Source of the DNA: an uncultured Tenacibaculum sp.
Lineage (GTDB): Bacteria > Bacteroidota > Bacteroidia > Flavobacteriales > Flavobacteriaceae
Length of the DNA: 64,000 bases
Reading direction: 5' to 3'
Assembly (NCBI GenBank): GCA_947501615.1
Contig: CANMWK010000017.1
Location: 23,964 to 87,963, forward strand
In this document: positions 9,375-18,092 of the stretch, piece by piece
How positions within the stretch are numbered: position 1 is the first letter of the stretch
Layout of the letters: each line of letters begins with the position of its first letter
Program-made: the position numbers and the translations under genes
The notes under the pieces: generated by a model
The model's database searches: none
What the model was told of the DNA's origin: nothing
Seen by the model: only the letters and a program-made list of their open reading frames with translations

Positions 9375-9414
9375 TATTTAAAACGTCATTTCAATTGAAA
9401 TGACGTTTTAAATA
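9375..9414. terminator. Bidirectional terminator (40-bp perfect palindrome)
   Basis: The segment is a perfect palindrome centred between 9394 and 9395, with the core AACGTCATTTCA in the left arm. A T-rich tract follows on the plus strand (TCTTTTTT). It lies between the convergent genes ending at 9365 and 9427, where one hairpin can end transcription from both sides. Confidence 0.8.
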
Positions 9415-9426
9415 TCTTTTTTATAG

Positions 9427-10680
9427 CTATTCTATTTCTACATCTTTCATAAAAAAATCCTTTTTCAGTTCTTTCAACCTACTTGTTATGTAGTTATCCG
9501 CAATAGTATCTTTTCCTTTAAATTTTTCCTGATACTTTTGATACAGTTTGTATCCTATTTTTTTGTCTTTATAAAATAAATCTGATTGCTTAGCAAAAGC
9601 AAAAAGAGCTTTATAATTTTTCGAATTTTCGGAAACTGCATTTTTGTATGACTCTAAAACCTTTTTCGGCATTTTCATTTCAGTATACACACTCGCAAGT
9701 CCCATGTGTGCTCTATCTCTTTTTCTTTTCCCTCTATGTAACCCACCATAATAATACATCATTGCTAATTTTGGTTCTTTTTTTATCATCGCAATATCAC
9801 CTAAATAAATCGAACTCTTAAAATCTTCATCGTCTAAATAACCTGCTTTTAGGAAATGCTTTTCAGCTTTATCATAATTTTCAATATTAAAATAAGACCT
9901 TCCTAACATCATATGTGTATAGCGCTCATTAGGTTGAATTGTATCTAAATGATTCAGTAAAATTATACTTTCATTATACTTTTTTTTAGCATAAAGTCTA
10001 TTAATTTTCAAGCGATTTAAATTGATATGATTAGGTCTTAATTCCAATCCTTTCTCTGTAAAAATTTTGGCAGAATCTTTATCTTTTATCAGTGTAAAAC
10101 TCTTTGCTAGCTTTTCAATAGCATTAAAATGAGCGTTATCTAACTTATACGCCAACAAATAATTATCAATTCTCGTAAATATTCTTTTATACTGCGGTGT
10201 CGATAAAGCTAATTGGTAATAATAATTTGCATTTTTATGATCTTTACGAATTAACTCTTTAAAAATCATTTCCGCTTTTTTATACTTTCTTAACTGTAAA
10301 TACTTTTTTCCTAACTTGTACTTTAACAATAAATTATCTGGATCTTTCCTACAAATCTCTTCATATAAATTTATAACCTCTATAATTCTTTTCGCTTTAG
10401 ATAAAGATTTTCCTAAATTAATTTTAGTTCTATAATCTTCTTTAAATACTAATGCTTTTTTATAATGATCTATGGCTTTTCTATGATTATCTAAACCATC
10501 GTAAATTTTAGCAATTCTAACATGCCTTTCAAAAGTAGCAGGCAATTCATCTAGCTTTTGTAAGGCAGGTGTGTAACGCCCTATTTCCAAAAGACTATCT
10601 ATAGCTTTAAAAGCTGAAGTTTGACCTCCAGCTTTTATTACTATTATTACAATACAAATTATACAAATTCTCTTTTTCAT
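9427..10680 (-). CDS. TPR-repeat exported protein
   Basis: The 417-residue product has a hydrophobic signal peptide (MKKRICIICIVIIVIKAGGQ) and then successive tetratricopeptide repeats through most of its length, visible as repeated 34-residue units with A-x-x-x-Y-x-x-A positions (for example HRKAIDHYKKAL, KKAEMIFKELI, YDKAEKHFLKAG, PKLAMMYYYGGL). It is likely a periplasmic scaffold. It is on the same strand as the DUF4350-like gene upstream (31 bases away) and the M56/BlaI pair, so it may be the last gene of that run. Partner proteins cannot be told from sequence. Confidence 0.8.
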   Translation of the reverse strand: MKKRICIICIVIIVIKAGGQTSAFKAIDSLLEIGRYTPALQKLDELPATFERHVRIAKIYDGLDNHRKAIDHYKKALVFKEDYRTKINLGKSLSKAKRIIEVINLYEEICRKDPDNLLLKYKLGKKYLQLRKYKKAEMIFKELIRKDHKNANYYYQLALSTPQYKRIFTRIDNYLLAYKLDNAHFNAIEKLAKSFTLIKDKDSAKIFTEKGLELRPNHINLNRLKINRLYAKKKYNESIILLNHLDTIQPNERYTHMMLGRSYFNIENYDKAEKHFLKAGYLDDEDFKSSIYLGDIAMIKKEPKLAMMYYYGGLHRGKRKRDRAHMGLASVYTEMKMPKKVLESYKNAVSENSKNYKALFAFAKQSDLFYKDKKIGYKLYQKYQEKFKGKDTIADNYITSRLKELKKDFFMKDVEIE

Positions 10681-10711
10681 ATATTCTTAATAAAAACATG
10701 AGGCAAAAAAA

Positions 10712-11596
10712 CTATTCCTCTGATAACCATTTAATTAAATTTAAAAGTAATTTATAATTCTCTGAAGCTTCTATTGCATTCATCCCTACTTTAAATTGAT
10801 CTCTACCAGCTAGTTGAGCTGTAAACATTGCAGCTTCTCCAAAAACAGCAATCTTACCCTTACCTACATTCATAATAGCTCCTTGTGAAAGTTCTTTCGC
10901 AGGAAAGCGTTCTGTTTTTTTATTGAATCGCCACATAGTATCTGGTAAAAGAACAATTTGTTTTTCTGTAGTTTTTAAGATCGATATTGCTTTATTTGGA
11001 ATTTGAAACGCTTGTCCAGTAAAAGTTCTTATGGAATTTACTTTTTTAAATCTTCCTATTCCGTTAGTTAAATCGTGATCAGCTAACATATTATTTTCTT
11101 TATTAAAATCGAAAATTCCTCTCATATTCTCATCTAACAAAAAACTATCATAAAAATGAAAGCCAAATATTTTCCCTAATTTTTCACTAGCTCCAGCAAA
11201 AGGCATATGATCTGCAATTAAAAATAAAGCCCCTCCATTTTTAACCCAAGCCTTAATTGCTTTTATTTCTTCATTACTAAATGCACTTGGTGTTGGAGTT
11301 ACAAACGGACTTCTTGCATTTTCATGCAATGCGTTAGAAATAACTAACAATTTTATTTTTTTTAATGTTTTTTGAGAAAACTTCTTTGTGAACGATTGAA
11401 CTTCATATCCTGATTTCCTTAAAACATTAGCAAAAGGATAAAAGCGATTATTTATTGTATGAAAATTATTATGCGCTGAATCTACATATACAATTACATC
11501 TTTCTTTTCTTTAGTTATAATTGGCATATATAAACTATCTGGAACTTGTTGCGAAAAAACATAAAATCCACAGAAAAAAAATAATAAAAACTTCAT
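10712..11596 (-). CDS. DUF4350-like exported protein
   Basis: The 294-residue product starts with a signal peptide (MKFLLFFFCGFYVFSQ). The body has the Rossmann-like pattern of class I glutamine-amidotransferase-related DUF4350 proteins: DVIVYVDSAHNNFHTI, then a hydrophobic LLVISNALHEN strand, KAWVKNGGALFLIADHMPFAG and a late GKIAVFGEAAMFTAQ strand. I see no catalytic Cys of a real amidotransferase. Its start lies one base from the stop of the M56 peptidase gene, so the two are translationally linked. The reaction, if any, is unknown. Confidence 0.7.
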   Translation of the reverse strand: MKFLLFFFCGFYVFSQQVPDSLYMPIITKEKKDVIVYVDSAHNNFHTINNRFYPFANVLRKSGYEVQSFTKKFSQKTLKKIKLLVISNALHENARSPFVTPTPSAFSNEEIKAIKAWVKNGGALFLIADHMPFAGASEKLGKIFGFHFYDSFLLDENMRGIFDFNKENNMLADHDLTNGIGRFKKVNSIRTFTGQAFQIPNKAISILKTTEKQIVLLPDTMWRFNKKTERFPAKELSQGAIMNVGKGKIAVFGEAAMFTAQLAGRDQFKVGMNAIEASENYKLLLNLIKWLSEE

Positions 11597-11597
11597 T

Positions 11598-13130
11598 TTA
11601 TTCTATCTTGAATATGATTGGTAATGTGTATCCAACTTTTACCACTTTACCTTCATGTTCTCCCGGTTTAAGTTTAGGTAATTTTCTAACGATTTCCTCT
11701 GCATGCTCTTGCAATCTAGGATGTGGTGCTCTACTCTTAATATTTATAACCTCACCTTCCTCATTAATTTTAAATTGAACATAAATTCTTTTTTTACCAG
11801 GCTTTAAACCTAAGTCTTCAGCCATTTTTGCGTCAAAATTCTCTTGAATAAACCTTCTCATGTTTCTATTAAAAGCCTCTTTACCTTCTCCTTTTCCAAT
11901 GAAAGCAGGTGCTACATCTAAATTTGCAAAAGATACATTATTACCTATTTTATTACCTTTAGATAGACTATGTCTTTCTTTATATTCTTTATGCATTTCC
12001 TTAAAATCATAAAACAATACTTTCCTGTTATTTTTTCCCTCAAAAATCCTAGGTTTTATAGATAAAGTACTATTTTTCAATTCTTCTTTACTAATAGTCT
12101 TTTCATATTCTTCTCGTTCTTCCATTGTTAAATCTTCAATAGAATATTCTTTAGAATTTGGTGCTTCTCCTGAAAAAAGAGCATCCATATAGCTATCATT
12201 ATCCGAGGTCTTTAATTCATTATCTAATGTTTTTAAATACAATTTTTGTTTATCTAATTCCTGAGGTTTATTTAGTGTTTCATTTCCCGAGCATGCAGTA
12301 TAAAATAACATACTGGTTAATACTGGTATTAACATTAAATACCTTAATTGTTTACTTTGTTTAGATCTACTTTTTGTCATCATAACGATTCTTTTTTTAA
12401 TTAATGATTGTTTATAAAATTGATTTACAAATGATATGTTTTGTACTTGAAAAACTTCTTCAAGTAAATTATTTATATAAGTTTCTTTTTTTGACAATTT
12501 ACTAGCTACCTCATCTGATAAGAACTCATGTATTGATGCAATCCTTTTTTGAAAAACCCAAATCATCGGATTAAACCACATCACTATTTTAAGCATTTCA
12601 AAGAGCAATAAATCAATACTATGTTTTTGTTTGCTATGTACTAATTCATGCTTTATTACTTTTTCTTTACTCGATTCTGATATATTTTCTCCTAGAAAAA
12701 TGTAATTGAAAAATGAAAATGCCTTACTGGTATTTGGAAGTATAACTAAATGATAACCATCATATTTTTGTATGTTATTCTCATATAAAAGTTTTAATAT
12801 GCTATATATTTTATAGATGAAAACACTTAAGAAAACAGCAAAACCTAACCAAAATAGTATATCAAAATACGCAATGGATTGATACCAACTTTGTTTTTCG
12901 ATAATTGTTTGAGGAGATAAAACTACTTCTGGAAGCAGGATTGTATATTCCTCTGGTATTGAACTTTTGATTCTTGGTATTTTTATTAATGGTAAAGCGA
13001 AAGAAGCTACAGCTGTAAATAAAAGATAAAAACGGTTCTTAATAAAAAAAGTCTCTTTGCTTAAAAAAAAGTCATAGATCATTAAAAACAATATCTGAAA
13101 TAAAATTACCTGTATAATGTAAGCTAGCAT
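11598..13130 (-). CDS. BlaR1-like M56 metallopeptidase with C-terminal TonB-C domain
   Basis: The 510-residue membrane protein has N-terminal helices at about residues 1-20, 33-52 and 90-115, then the zinc-protease motif HELVH at 161-165 with its glutamate at 162, and another membrane helix near 265-282. After a charged linker a TonB-C-like domain occupies about 405-510 (VQFKINEEGEVINIKSRAPHP pattern). M56 proteins of the BlaR1/MecR1 class sense an outside signal and cleave the paired repressor; here the penicillin-binding sensor is replaced by a TonB-C module. The repressor gene lies 5 bases upstream. The signal is not known. Confidence 0.88.
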   Translation of the reverse strand: MLAYIIQVILFQILFLMIYDFFLSKETFFIKNRFYLLFTAVASFALPLIKIPRIKSSIPEEYTILLPEVVLSPQTIIEKQSWYQSIAYFDILFWLGFAVFLSVFIYKIYSILKLLYENNIQKYDGYHLVILPNTSKAFSFFNYIFLGENISESSKEKVIKHELVHSKQKHSIDLLLFEMLKIVMWFNPMIWVFQKRIASIHEFLSDEVASKLSKKETYINNLLEEVFQVQNISFVNQFYKQSLIKKRIVMMTKSRSKQSKQLRYLMLIPVLTSMLFYTACSGNETLNKPQELDKQKLYLKTLDNELKTSDNDSYMDALFSGEAPNSKEYSIEDLTMEEREEYEKTISKEELKNSTLSIKPRIFEGKNNRKVLFYDFKEMHKEYKERHSLSKGNKIGNNVSFANLDVAPAFIGKGEGKEAFNRNMRRFIQENFDAKMAEDLGLKPGKKRIYVQFKINEEGEVINIKSRAPHPRLQEHAEEIVRKLPKLKPGEHEGKVVKVGYTLPIIFKIE

Positions 13131-13135
13131 AATTT

Positions 13136-13504
13136 CTATTTTTTAGAATTCTTTTCAACTTCTTTTAAAATACTTTCTAGTTCTTGTATATCCATTTTAT
13201 TTTCTTTCATAAAAAAAGACACCATACTCTTAAAAGATCCACCAAAGTATCCATTCATTAACTTATGTAAACTCTGATTGCTATAATTAGATTTTTCAAT
13301 TATTGGGAAGTAAACATATCCCCTTCCCTTAGTCTTATGACCTACAAATTCTTTGGTTTCTAAAATCCTTATGATAGTAGATACGGTATTGTAAGCAGGC
13401 TTAGGAGTTGGCAACTCTGCTATAACCTCTTTAACTGAAGCTTCACTTAAACTCCATAAAACTTGCATAATTTGTTCTTCTGCTTTTGTTAGCTGTTTTC
13501 CCAT
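13136..13504 (-). CDS. BlaI/MecI/CopY-family repressor
   Basis: The 122-residue protein has the winged-helix N-terminal pattern of BlaI (LTKAEEQIMQVLW, then PAYNTVSTIIRILETKEFVGHKTKGRGYVYFP) and a C-terminal dimerisation helix pair with MKENKMDIQELESIL. It is a dimeric repressor that in the family is inactivated by cleavage by its paired M56 protease. It is the first gene of a run with the M56 peptidase, the DUF4350-like and the TPR genes. The 40-bp palindrome at 13528-13567, just upstream, is almost surely its own operator. Confidence 0.92.
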   Translation of the reverse strand: MGKQLTKAEEQIMQVLWSLSEASVKEVIAELPTPKPAYNTVSTIIRILETKEFVGHKTKGRGYVYFPIIEKSNYSNQSLHKLMNGYFGGSFKSMVSFFMKENKMDIQELESILKEVEKNSKK

Positions 13505-13527
13505 GACTCTGATTTTCTTGATACAAA

Positions 13528-13567
13528 TATAACTAAAAAATTAGTTTAAACTAATTTTTTAGTTATA
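13528..13567. promoter_or_regulatory. Palindromic operator for the BlaI-type repressor
   Basis: A perfect 40-bp palindrome centred between 13547 and 13548 sits 24 bases upstream of the repressor start codon. Each half contains a shorter dyad of the form ACTAA-N4-TTAGT, so the site can hold two repressor dimers. BlaI-family repressors bind such dyads. Being specific to this regulator is inference. Confidence 0.75.
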
Positions 13568-13919
13568 AATATTAAAACCTACTGATTATCAAATCAAAAA
13601 CGAATACGATTGAGATATAAATATACCTATCTGATAAGCCCTAAATATGAATAAGTTGTGTTAGTAATATATAAGTATTGATTTCAATCTGGAAAATAAT
13701 TACGAAGCAATACACTTATATGATTATGACCAATAACAAATTGACAATACCTTCTAAATTCTCTACAGGTTCACACCATAAATTTTATTTGTTAGAACTA
13801 TGTGATTCAGAAATGATAAAAAAATTGAGCATAGGCAAATTCGGAATGATATAAGAAAAAGGATCCCCTATTAATTTAAATTGAAGTACAAGGTTTTGAA
13901 AAATTAGCTATGGCATAAA
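13568..13919. other. Intergenic stretch with possible decayed coding remnant
   Basis: No convincing gene. A 44-residue plus-strand frame at 13720-13854 starts with two Met and ends in a stop; the following bases, read in another frame (13862-13915), give DPLLI-stop-IEVQGFEKLAMA, which looks protein-like. Together they suggest a small gene broken by frameshifts and stops, but I cannot name it with confidence. Confidence 0.3.
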
Positions 13920-14022
13920 ATAAAAAAAGCAACCCATTTCAGGGAAGCTTTCCATTGGTTAACAAAACCACGGCAATCTCTTGCCGAACAACACAACTAT
14001 TGCTATCTAAAAAAAAGACAGC
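13920..14022 (-). ncRNA. Structured small RNA, family uncertain
   Basis: On the minus strand a full promoter (TTG at 14054-14056, 20-base spacer, TATATTTG at 14026-14033) is followed by about 100 bases with strong local structure and no open frame. From 5' to 3': a GCTGTC/GATAGC stem, a CGGCAA-GAGA-TTGCCG hairpin with a GNRA loop (about 13974-13986), a TGGTT/AACCA hairpin, and GGAAAGCTTCC followed by CCC/GGG pairing and the run of T at 13921-13928. AGCAA near the 5' part can also pair with TTGCT next to the T-run. This is the look of a stand-alone sRNA such as the flavobacterial 6S or Flavo-1 families; which one I cannot decide. Confidence 0.6.
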
Positions 14023-14025
14023 CTG

Positions 14026-14033
14026 CAAATATA
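14026..14033 (-). promoter_or_regulatory. -7 box of the small RNA promoter
   Basis: TATATTTG on the minus strand, with a TTG (14054-14056) 20 bases upstream; both match the Bacteroidota housekeeping promoter. Transcription would begin near 14020. Confidence 0.65.
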
Positions 14034-14119
14034 TACACTTTAAGATTACCTACCAAAAATTATTTAAAAAAAACTTTTTTAATCTAAAAAAGGAAATTGT
14101 TTAATACTACAATTGATTG

Positions 14120-14127
14120 TATCTTTG
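14120..14127 (+). promoter_or_regulatory. -7 promoter box of lysS
   Basis: TATCTTTG matches TAnnTTTG, with TTG at 14098-14100 placed 19 bases upstream. It also rules out the in-frame ATG at 14117 as a start, because that codon lies inside the promoter. Confidence 0.75.
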
Positions 14128-14161
14128 CGCCTTTAATTTCAATTACATAAAACGAATATCA

Positions 14162-15856
14162 ATGCAATTATCAGAACAAGAAATTGTACGTAGAGAGAAG
14201 CTAGCTAGATTACGAGAGCTAGGTATTAATCCATATCCAGCCGATTTATTTCCATTAGACTCTAATTCTAAGGAAATTAAACAGAAATTCGAAGAAGGTA
14301 AAAAGGTGGTTATCGCTGGTAGATTAATGTCTAAAAAAGTACAAGGGAAAGCTTCGTTCGCTGAATTGCAAGATAGTGAAGGTAGAATTCAGATATACTT
14401 TAATCGTGATGAAATTTGTCCAGGTGAAGACAAAATGAAGTATAATGAATTGTTTAAGAAATTATTAGACTTAGGAGATTTCATAGGTCTTGAAGGAGAA
14501 TTATTCAAAACTCAAGTTGGTGAAATTACAGTAATGGTTAAGGATTTTAAGTTATTAAGTAAAGCTTTAAAACCATTACCGCTACCCAAAACAGATAAAG
14601 ATGGTAAAGTATATGATGCATTTACAGATCCTGAAATGCGTTATAGACAACGTTATGCTGATTTAGCTGTTAATCCGCATGTAAAAGAAGTATTTGTTAA
14701 AAGAACAAAGTTATTTAATGCTATGCGTCAGTTTTTTAACGACGCTGGTTATTTTGAAGTAGAAACTCCAATTTTACAACCAATTCCTGGAGGTGCTGCT
14801 GCAAGACCATTTATAACACATCATAATTCTCTAGATATTCCTTTGTACATGAGAATTGCTAACGAATTATACTTAAAAAGATTAATTGTTGGTGGTTTTG
14901 ATGGAGTTTATGAGTTCTCTAAAAACTTCCGTAACGAAGGAATGGATAGAACTCACAATCCAGAGTTTACTGCTATGGAAATCTACGTTGCTTACAAAGA
15001 CTACAACTGGATGATGGAGTTTACAGAGAAATTATTAGAGCATTGTGCTCTAGCTGTAAACGGAACTACAAAAGCTACTTTTGGTGAGCATGAAGTAGAT
15101 TTTAAAGCTCCATATGCAAGAGTTACTATGGCAGATTCAATTAAACACTTTACTGGTTTCGATATTGATGGTAAATCTGAAGAAGAGTTATTTGAAGCTG
15201 CTAAAGGAATGGGAATTGAGGTTGATAAAACCATGGGGAAAGGAAAATTAATTGATGAGATTTTTGGTGAGAAATGTGAAGGAAATTATATTCAGCCAAC
15301 TTTCATTACAGATTACCCAAAAGAAATGTCTCCTTTATGTAAAGAGCATAGAGATAACCCTGAATTAACTGAGCGTTTTGAATTAATGGTTTGTGGTAAA
15401 GAAATCGCAAATGCATATTCTGAGTTAAATGATCCTATTGATCAACGTGAGCGTTTTGAAGAGCAATTAAAACTTTCTGAGAAAGGTGATGATGAGGCAA
15501 TGTTTATCGATCAAGATTTTATTCGTGCTTTAGAATACGGAATGCCTCCTACTTCTGGATTAGGAATAGGAATGGATCGTTTAATCATGTATTTAACGAA
15601 CAATCCTTCTATTCAAGAAGTATTATTCTTCCCACAAATGAAACCTGAGAAGAAAGCACCAGCAGTAGAATTAAACGATGAAGAAAAAGCAGTGTTAGCT
15701 ATTCTTGAAAAAGCTGAAAAAATAGCTTTAAACGATCTTAAATCTGAATCTGGGTTAAGCAATAAAAAATGGGATAAAACTATTAAAGGTTTAACTAAAA
15801 ACAACCTCGCTAAAGTTGAAAAAACAGACGAAGGTTTATTTGTTGAAATCTTATAA
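14162..15856 (+). CDS. lysS: Lysine-tRNA ligase (class II)
   Basis: The 564-residue enzyme charges tRNA-Lys with lysine in the cytoplasm. An OB-fold anticodon domain (about residues 40-150; RLMSKKVQGKASFAELQD) is followed by class II motifs: motif 1 near PILQPIPGGAAARPF, motif 2 FRNEGMDRTHNPEFT, and motif 3 GLGIGMDRL. After the usual end (about residue 495) is an extra ~65-residue tail with a winged-helix-like pattern (AVLAILEKAEKIALNDL...), seen in Bacteroidota lysyl-tRNA synthetases. The start at 14162 is chosen because the upstream ATG at 14117 overlaps the promoter. A terminator follows at 15889. Confidence 0.96.
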   Translation: MQLSEQEIVRREKLARLRELGINPYPADLFPLDSNSKEIKQKFEEGKKVVIAGRLMSKKVQGKASFAELQDSEGRIQIYFNRDEICPGEDKMKYNELFKKLLDLGDFIGLEGELFKTQVGEITVMVKDFKLLSKALKPLPLPKTDKDGKVYDAFTDPEMRYRQRYADLAVNPHVKEVFVKRTKLFNAMRQFFNDAGYFEVETPILQPIPGGAAARPFITHHNSLDIPLYMRIANELYLKRLIVGGFDGVYEFSKNFRNEGMDRTHNPEFTAMEIYVAYKDYNWMMEFTEKLLEHCALAVNGTTKATFGEHEVDFKAPYARVTMADSIKHFTGFDIDGKSEEELFEAAKGMGIEVDKTMGKGKLIDEIFGEKCEGNYIQPTFITDYPKEMSPLCKEHRDNPELTERFELMVCGKEIANAYSELNDPIDQRERFEEQLKLSEKGDDEAMFIDQDFIRALEYGMPPTSGLGIGMDRLIMYLTNNPSIQEVLFFPQMKPEKKAPAVELNDEEKAVLAILEKAEKIALNDLKSESGLSNKKWDKTIKGLTKNNLAKVEKTDEGLFVEIL

Positions 15857-15888
15857 CGATATAAAGTTCATATGAACCTAGTACTGAA

Positions 15889-15920
15889 AACAACCTTAAT
15901 ATTTTTAAGGTTGTTTTTTT
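15889..15920 (+). terminator. Rho-independent terminator after lysS
   Basis: Arms 15889-15899 and 15905-15915 (AACAACCTTAA and its complement) form an 11-bp stem with a 5-base loop, followed by a T-run to 15921. Confidence 0.85.
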
Positions 15921-16080
15921 TATGCCTAATTCCGTTCGATAATTTATCTCTCTAAAACACGTTAGTTTAGTAAATGAAAAATTTTTAAACAATATTCGCT
16001 AGTATTCAATTAATATTTGTTGGACATGCATAGATATATAAAAACAATACTATCAAACATTTAAACTATATTTACACCAA

Positions 16081-16094
16081 ATAATCCCTAAAAA
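16081..16094 (+). promoter_or_regulatory. Shared leader motif, array gene 1
   Basis: ATAATCCCTAAAAA directly precedes the ATG. The core ATAATCCC recurs just before array genes 2, 3 and 5, which have diverged elsewhere upstream, so it is likely functional (translation start region or RNA target). Confidence 0.5.
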
Positions 16095-18044
16095 ATGAAA
16101 CTAAAATTCAACCTTTATTATTTGATGGTTCTTATCATCTGTTTTTCTTGTTCTAAAGATGAAAACTTAAATGTAAGACAAGAAGAAGAAGTTACAAATC
16201 CGGATGAAATTGTAAATACAGAGCCTTGTGACTTTACTTTAAATAATGTCAGTCCCAATACAAAACTAACCATCAACTGTGTATTAGATTTAAAAGGAGA
16301 AACCATAAATCTGCCCACTGGGGTAGAATTAGTTTCTGATAAAGGACAAATTATTAATGGTACACTTAACTTTGAAGCCAATGGAAAAATAGATGGAGAG
16401 CTTTTAAATAGTTCTTTAACTATTGAAGGTAATACAACTTTGATTAATGAAACATTTGTATTCAGACCTTCTAGATGGAAAAATATTCTTCAAGGAGATA
16501 CTACCTACGACAAGGCATTAAGCAACACTAAAAACTTTGAAGACTTATTATTCTTTATTTCCAGTATAGGAGGTAAAACCTTTAGTATTGATGACTTTAA
16601 TGCTTTTTTTGAAGTTTCAACGGTTACAAGTACTACAAGTGACCAGAATTTCAGACCAACTAAAGAGGCTATCAACTTACCTTCTAATTTACATCTAAAA
16701 ATGTCTGATAAAACATTCCTCCAAATGTATCCTGCTAATCCAGAAAATGGTAATGGTACTTTAGTCGCGGTAAGAGATGTAGATAATGTAAAAATATCTG
16801 GTGGTCATCTTATTGGAGATGGACTTACACGTGAATATGTTGGTGATAATATAGGTGAAGCTGGTTCACGATTATTTTCTATCCATGCTTCTCGAAATAT
16901 AGAAGTAGATAATGTAACTTTTGAATATGGATCTGGTGGTGGAATTACAATTTTCTCTTTAGGTTTCCCTTTCAATCCAGACTATATTCCTACTGATGGA
17001 GTAATAATAAGAAACTCAACATTTAGGAATCTTCGACGTATGTCTACTTCTGTCACAGATGGAAAAAACATAAAAATCATAGGAAATACATATATAAACA
17101 CTGGTCAACCTCAACGAAGTGGTGATGATGGAGGAAATGTTGGATATGCTATTAATATTGAAACATTTAGACGCAGGGATGACGACGGAAATTTACTTGA
17201 ATTCCAAAGAGTTAATAATGTTGAAGTACGAGATAATGTTGAAGATAATAGCAGAATTGGCTTTCTTTTAGTATTAGGAAGTAGTGATGTAATTGCAGAA
17301 AACAATAAAGTTGAAACCAGAATGGCTTTTAACTTTAGTAGTGGAGTAAGCTTTAGAAACAATACTTTTGTGGGAACTCCAGATAGAGATCAAAGTTTTG
17401 CAATTTTTGGTGCTGGAGAAGACAGTGAATTTACTTTTGATAATGAAATTAAGGATAACAGTATTGAAGGTAAATATGGAACAGGTATCTCATTGTCAAC
17501 TCAAAAATGTAAAGTATATCAAAACAGCATTAAAAATGTTGCTGTCGGTATTCAAATGAGTGCTTCTAATACTATTGATATTTATGAAAATAATATTAAA
17601 GCTTCTAACAATGGTATTTTTTCGAATTCTACAACAATCAATTCAATTAACATATTTAACAACACTATTGAATCGGACAGCTTTCATATGAAATTCACTC
17701 AAGTAAATCAAACACCTGAAAGTGCAAATTTTAAGATTGATGTTAAAGAAAATAATTTTGTAAATCAAGCTAGTAGTGTTAGTGTATCCAATACCAAAGG
17801 ATTTAACTTCAATGAAAATCAACTTTTTGGTGGATTGAGTTTAAAAAATGTAGTAAATACCACTATTACCGCCAATAATATAACTCCAGAAAACAGCAAT
17901 GGAGTGTTATTACAAGGAGATATTACAAATCTTACTGTAACAGAAAATAAAATAACTAAACCTACTGTAACTCGTTTCGAATGTATTAACGATGAATCTA
18001 CATCTTTAAGTAACACAACTATATCTAACAATTCTTGTAATTAA
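16095..18044 (+). CDS. Surface beta-helix lipoprotein 1 (tandem array)
   Basis: The 649-residue lipoprotein has lipobox CFSC (Cys19) followed by SKDE, which fits the X-K-(D/E)2-X surface-export signal known from Capnocytophaga. An acidic linker leads to a domain with paired Cys (PCDF about residue 46, INCVLDL about residue 64), then a conserved Trp segment, and from about residue 175 a right-handed parallel beta-helix with many NNVEVRDN-type rungs and aligned Asn. Notable conserved points are GSGGG, NLRRMSTSVTDG and YAINIE. Of the five array members it is closest to number 2. Role unknown: adhesin, polysaccharide-binding or -modifying protein are all possible. Confidence 0.85.
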   Translation: MKLKFNLYYLMVLIICFSCSKDENLNVRQEEEVTNPDEIVNTEPCDFTLNNVSPNTKLTINCVLDLKGETINLPTGVELVSDKGQIINGTLNFEANGKIDGELLNSSLTIEGNTTLINETFVFRPSRWKNILQGDTTYDKALSNTKNFEDLLFFISSIGGKTFSIDDFNAFFEVSTVTSTTSDQNFRPTKEAINLPSNLHLKMSDKTFLQMYPANPENGNGTLVAVRDVDNVKISGGHLIGDGLTREYVGDNIGEAGSRLFSIHASRNIEVDNVTFEYGSGGGITIFSLGFPFNPDYIPTDGVIIRNSTFRNLRRMSTSVTDGKNIKIIGNTYINTGQPQRSGDDGGNVGYAINIETFRRRDDDGNLLEFQRVNNVEVRDNVEDNSRIGFLLVLGSSDVIAENNKVETRMAFNFSSGVSFRNNTFVGTPDRDQSFAIFGAGEDSEFTFDNEIKDNSIEGKYGTGISLSTQKCKVYQNSIKNVAVGIQMSASNTIDIYENNIKASNNGIFSNSTTINSINIFNNTIESDSFHMKFTQVNQTPESANFKIDVKENNFVNQASSVSVSNTKGFNFNENQLFGGLSLKNVVNTTITANNITPENSNGVLLQGDITNLTVTENKITKPTVTRFECINDESTSLSNTTISNNSCN

Positions 18045-18071
18045 CCATACTAGTTTACCATGAAGTTTCGC

Positions 18072-18083
18072 ATAATCCCTAAA
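18072..18083 (+). promoter_or_regulatory. Shared leader motif, array gene 2
   Basis: ATAATCCCTAAA lies 9 bases before the ATG at 18093. An in-frame ATG at 18060 would put this motif inside the coding region, so 18093 is the preferred start. Confidence 0.5.
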
Positions 18084-18092
18084 ATAAAAAAC

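Noticed and set aside
13862..13915. FeoA pseudogene
   Set aside because: DPLLI-x-IEVQGFEKLAMA recalls the end of FeoA, but the preceding frame does not fit and stops interrupt it; too weak to call.
14117..14161. Upstream ATG of lysS giving 15 more residues
   Set aside because: This ATG overlaps the TATCTTTG promoter box at 14120-14127, so it would not be on the message.
18060..18092. Upstream ATG of array gene 2
   Set aside because: It would translate the conserved ATAATCCC leader and put odd residues before a good signal peptide; 18093 agrees with the paralogues.
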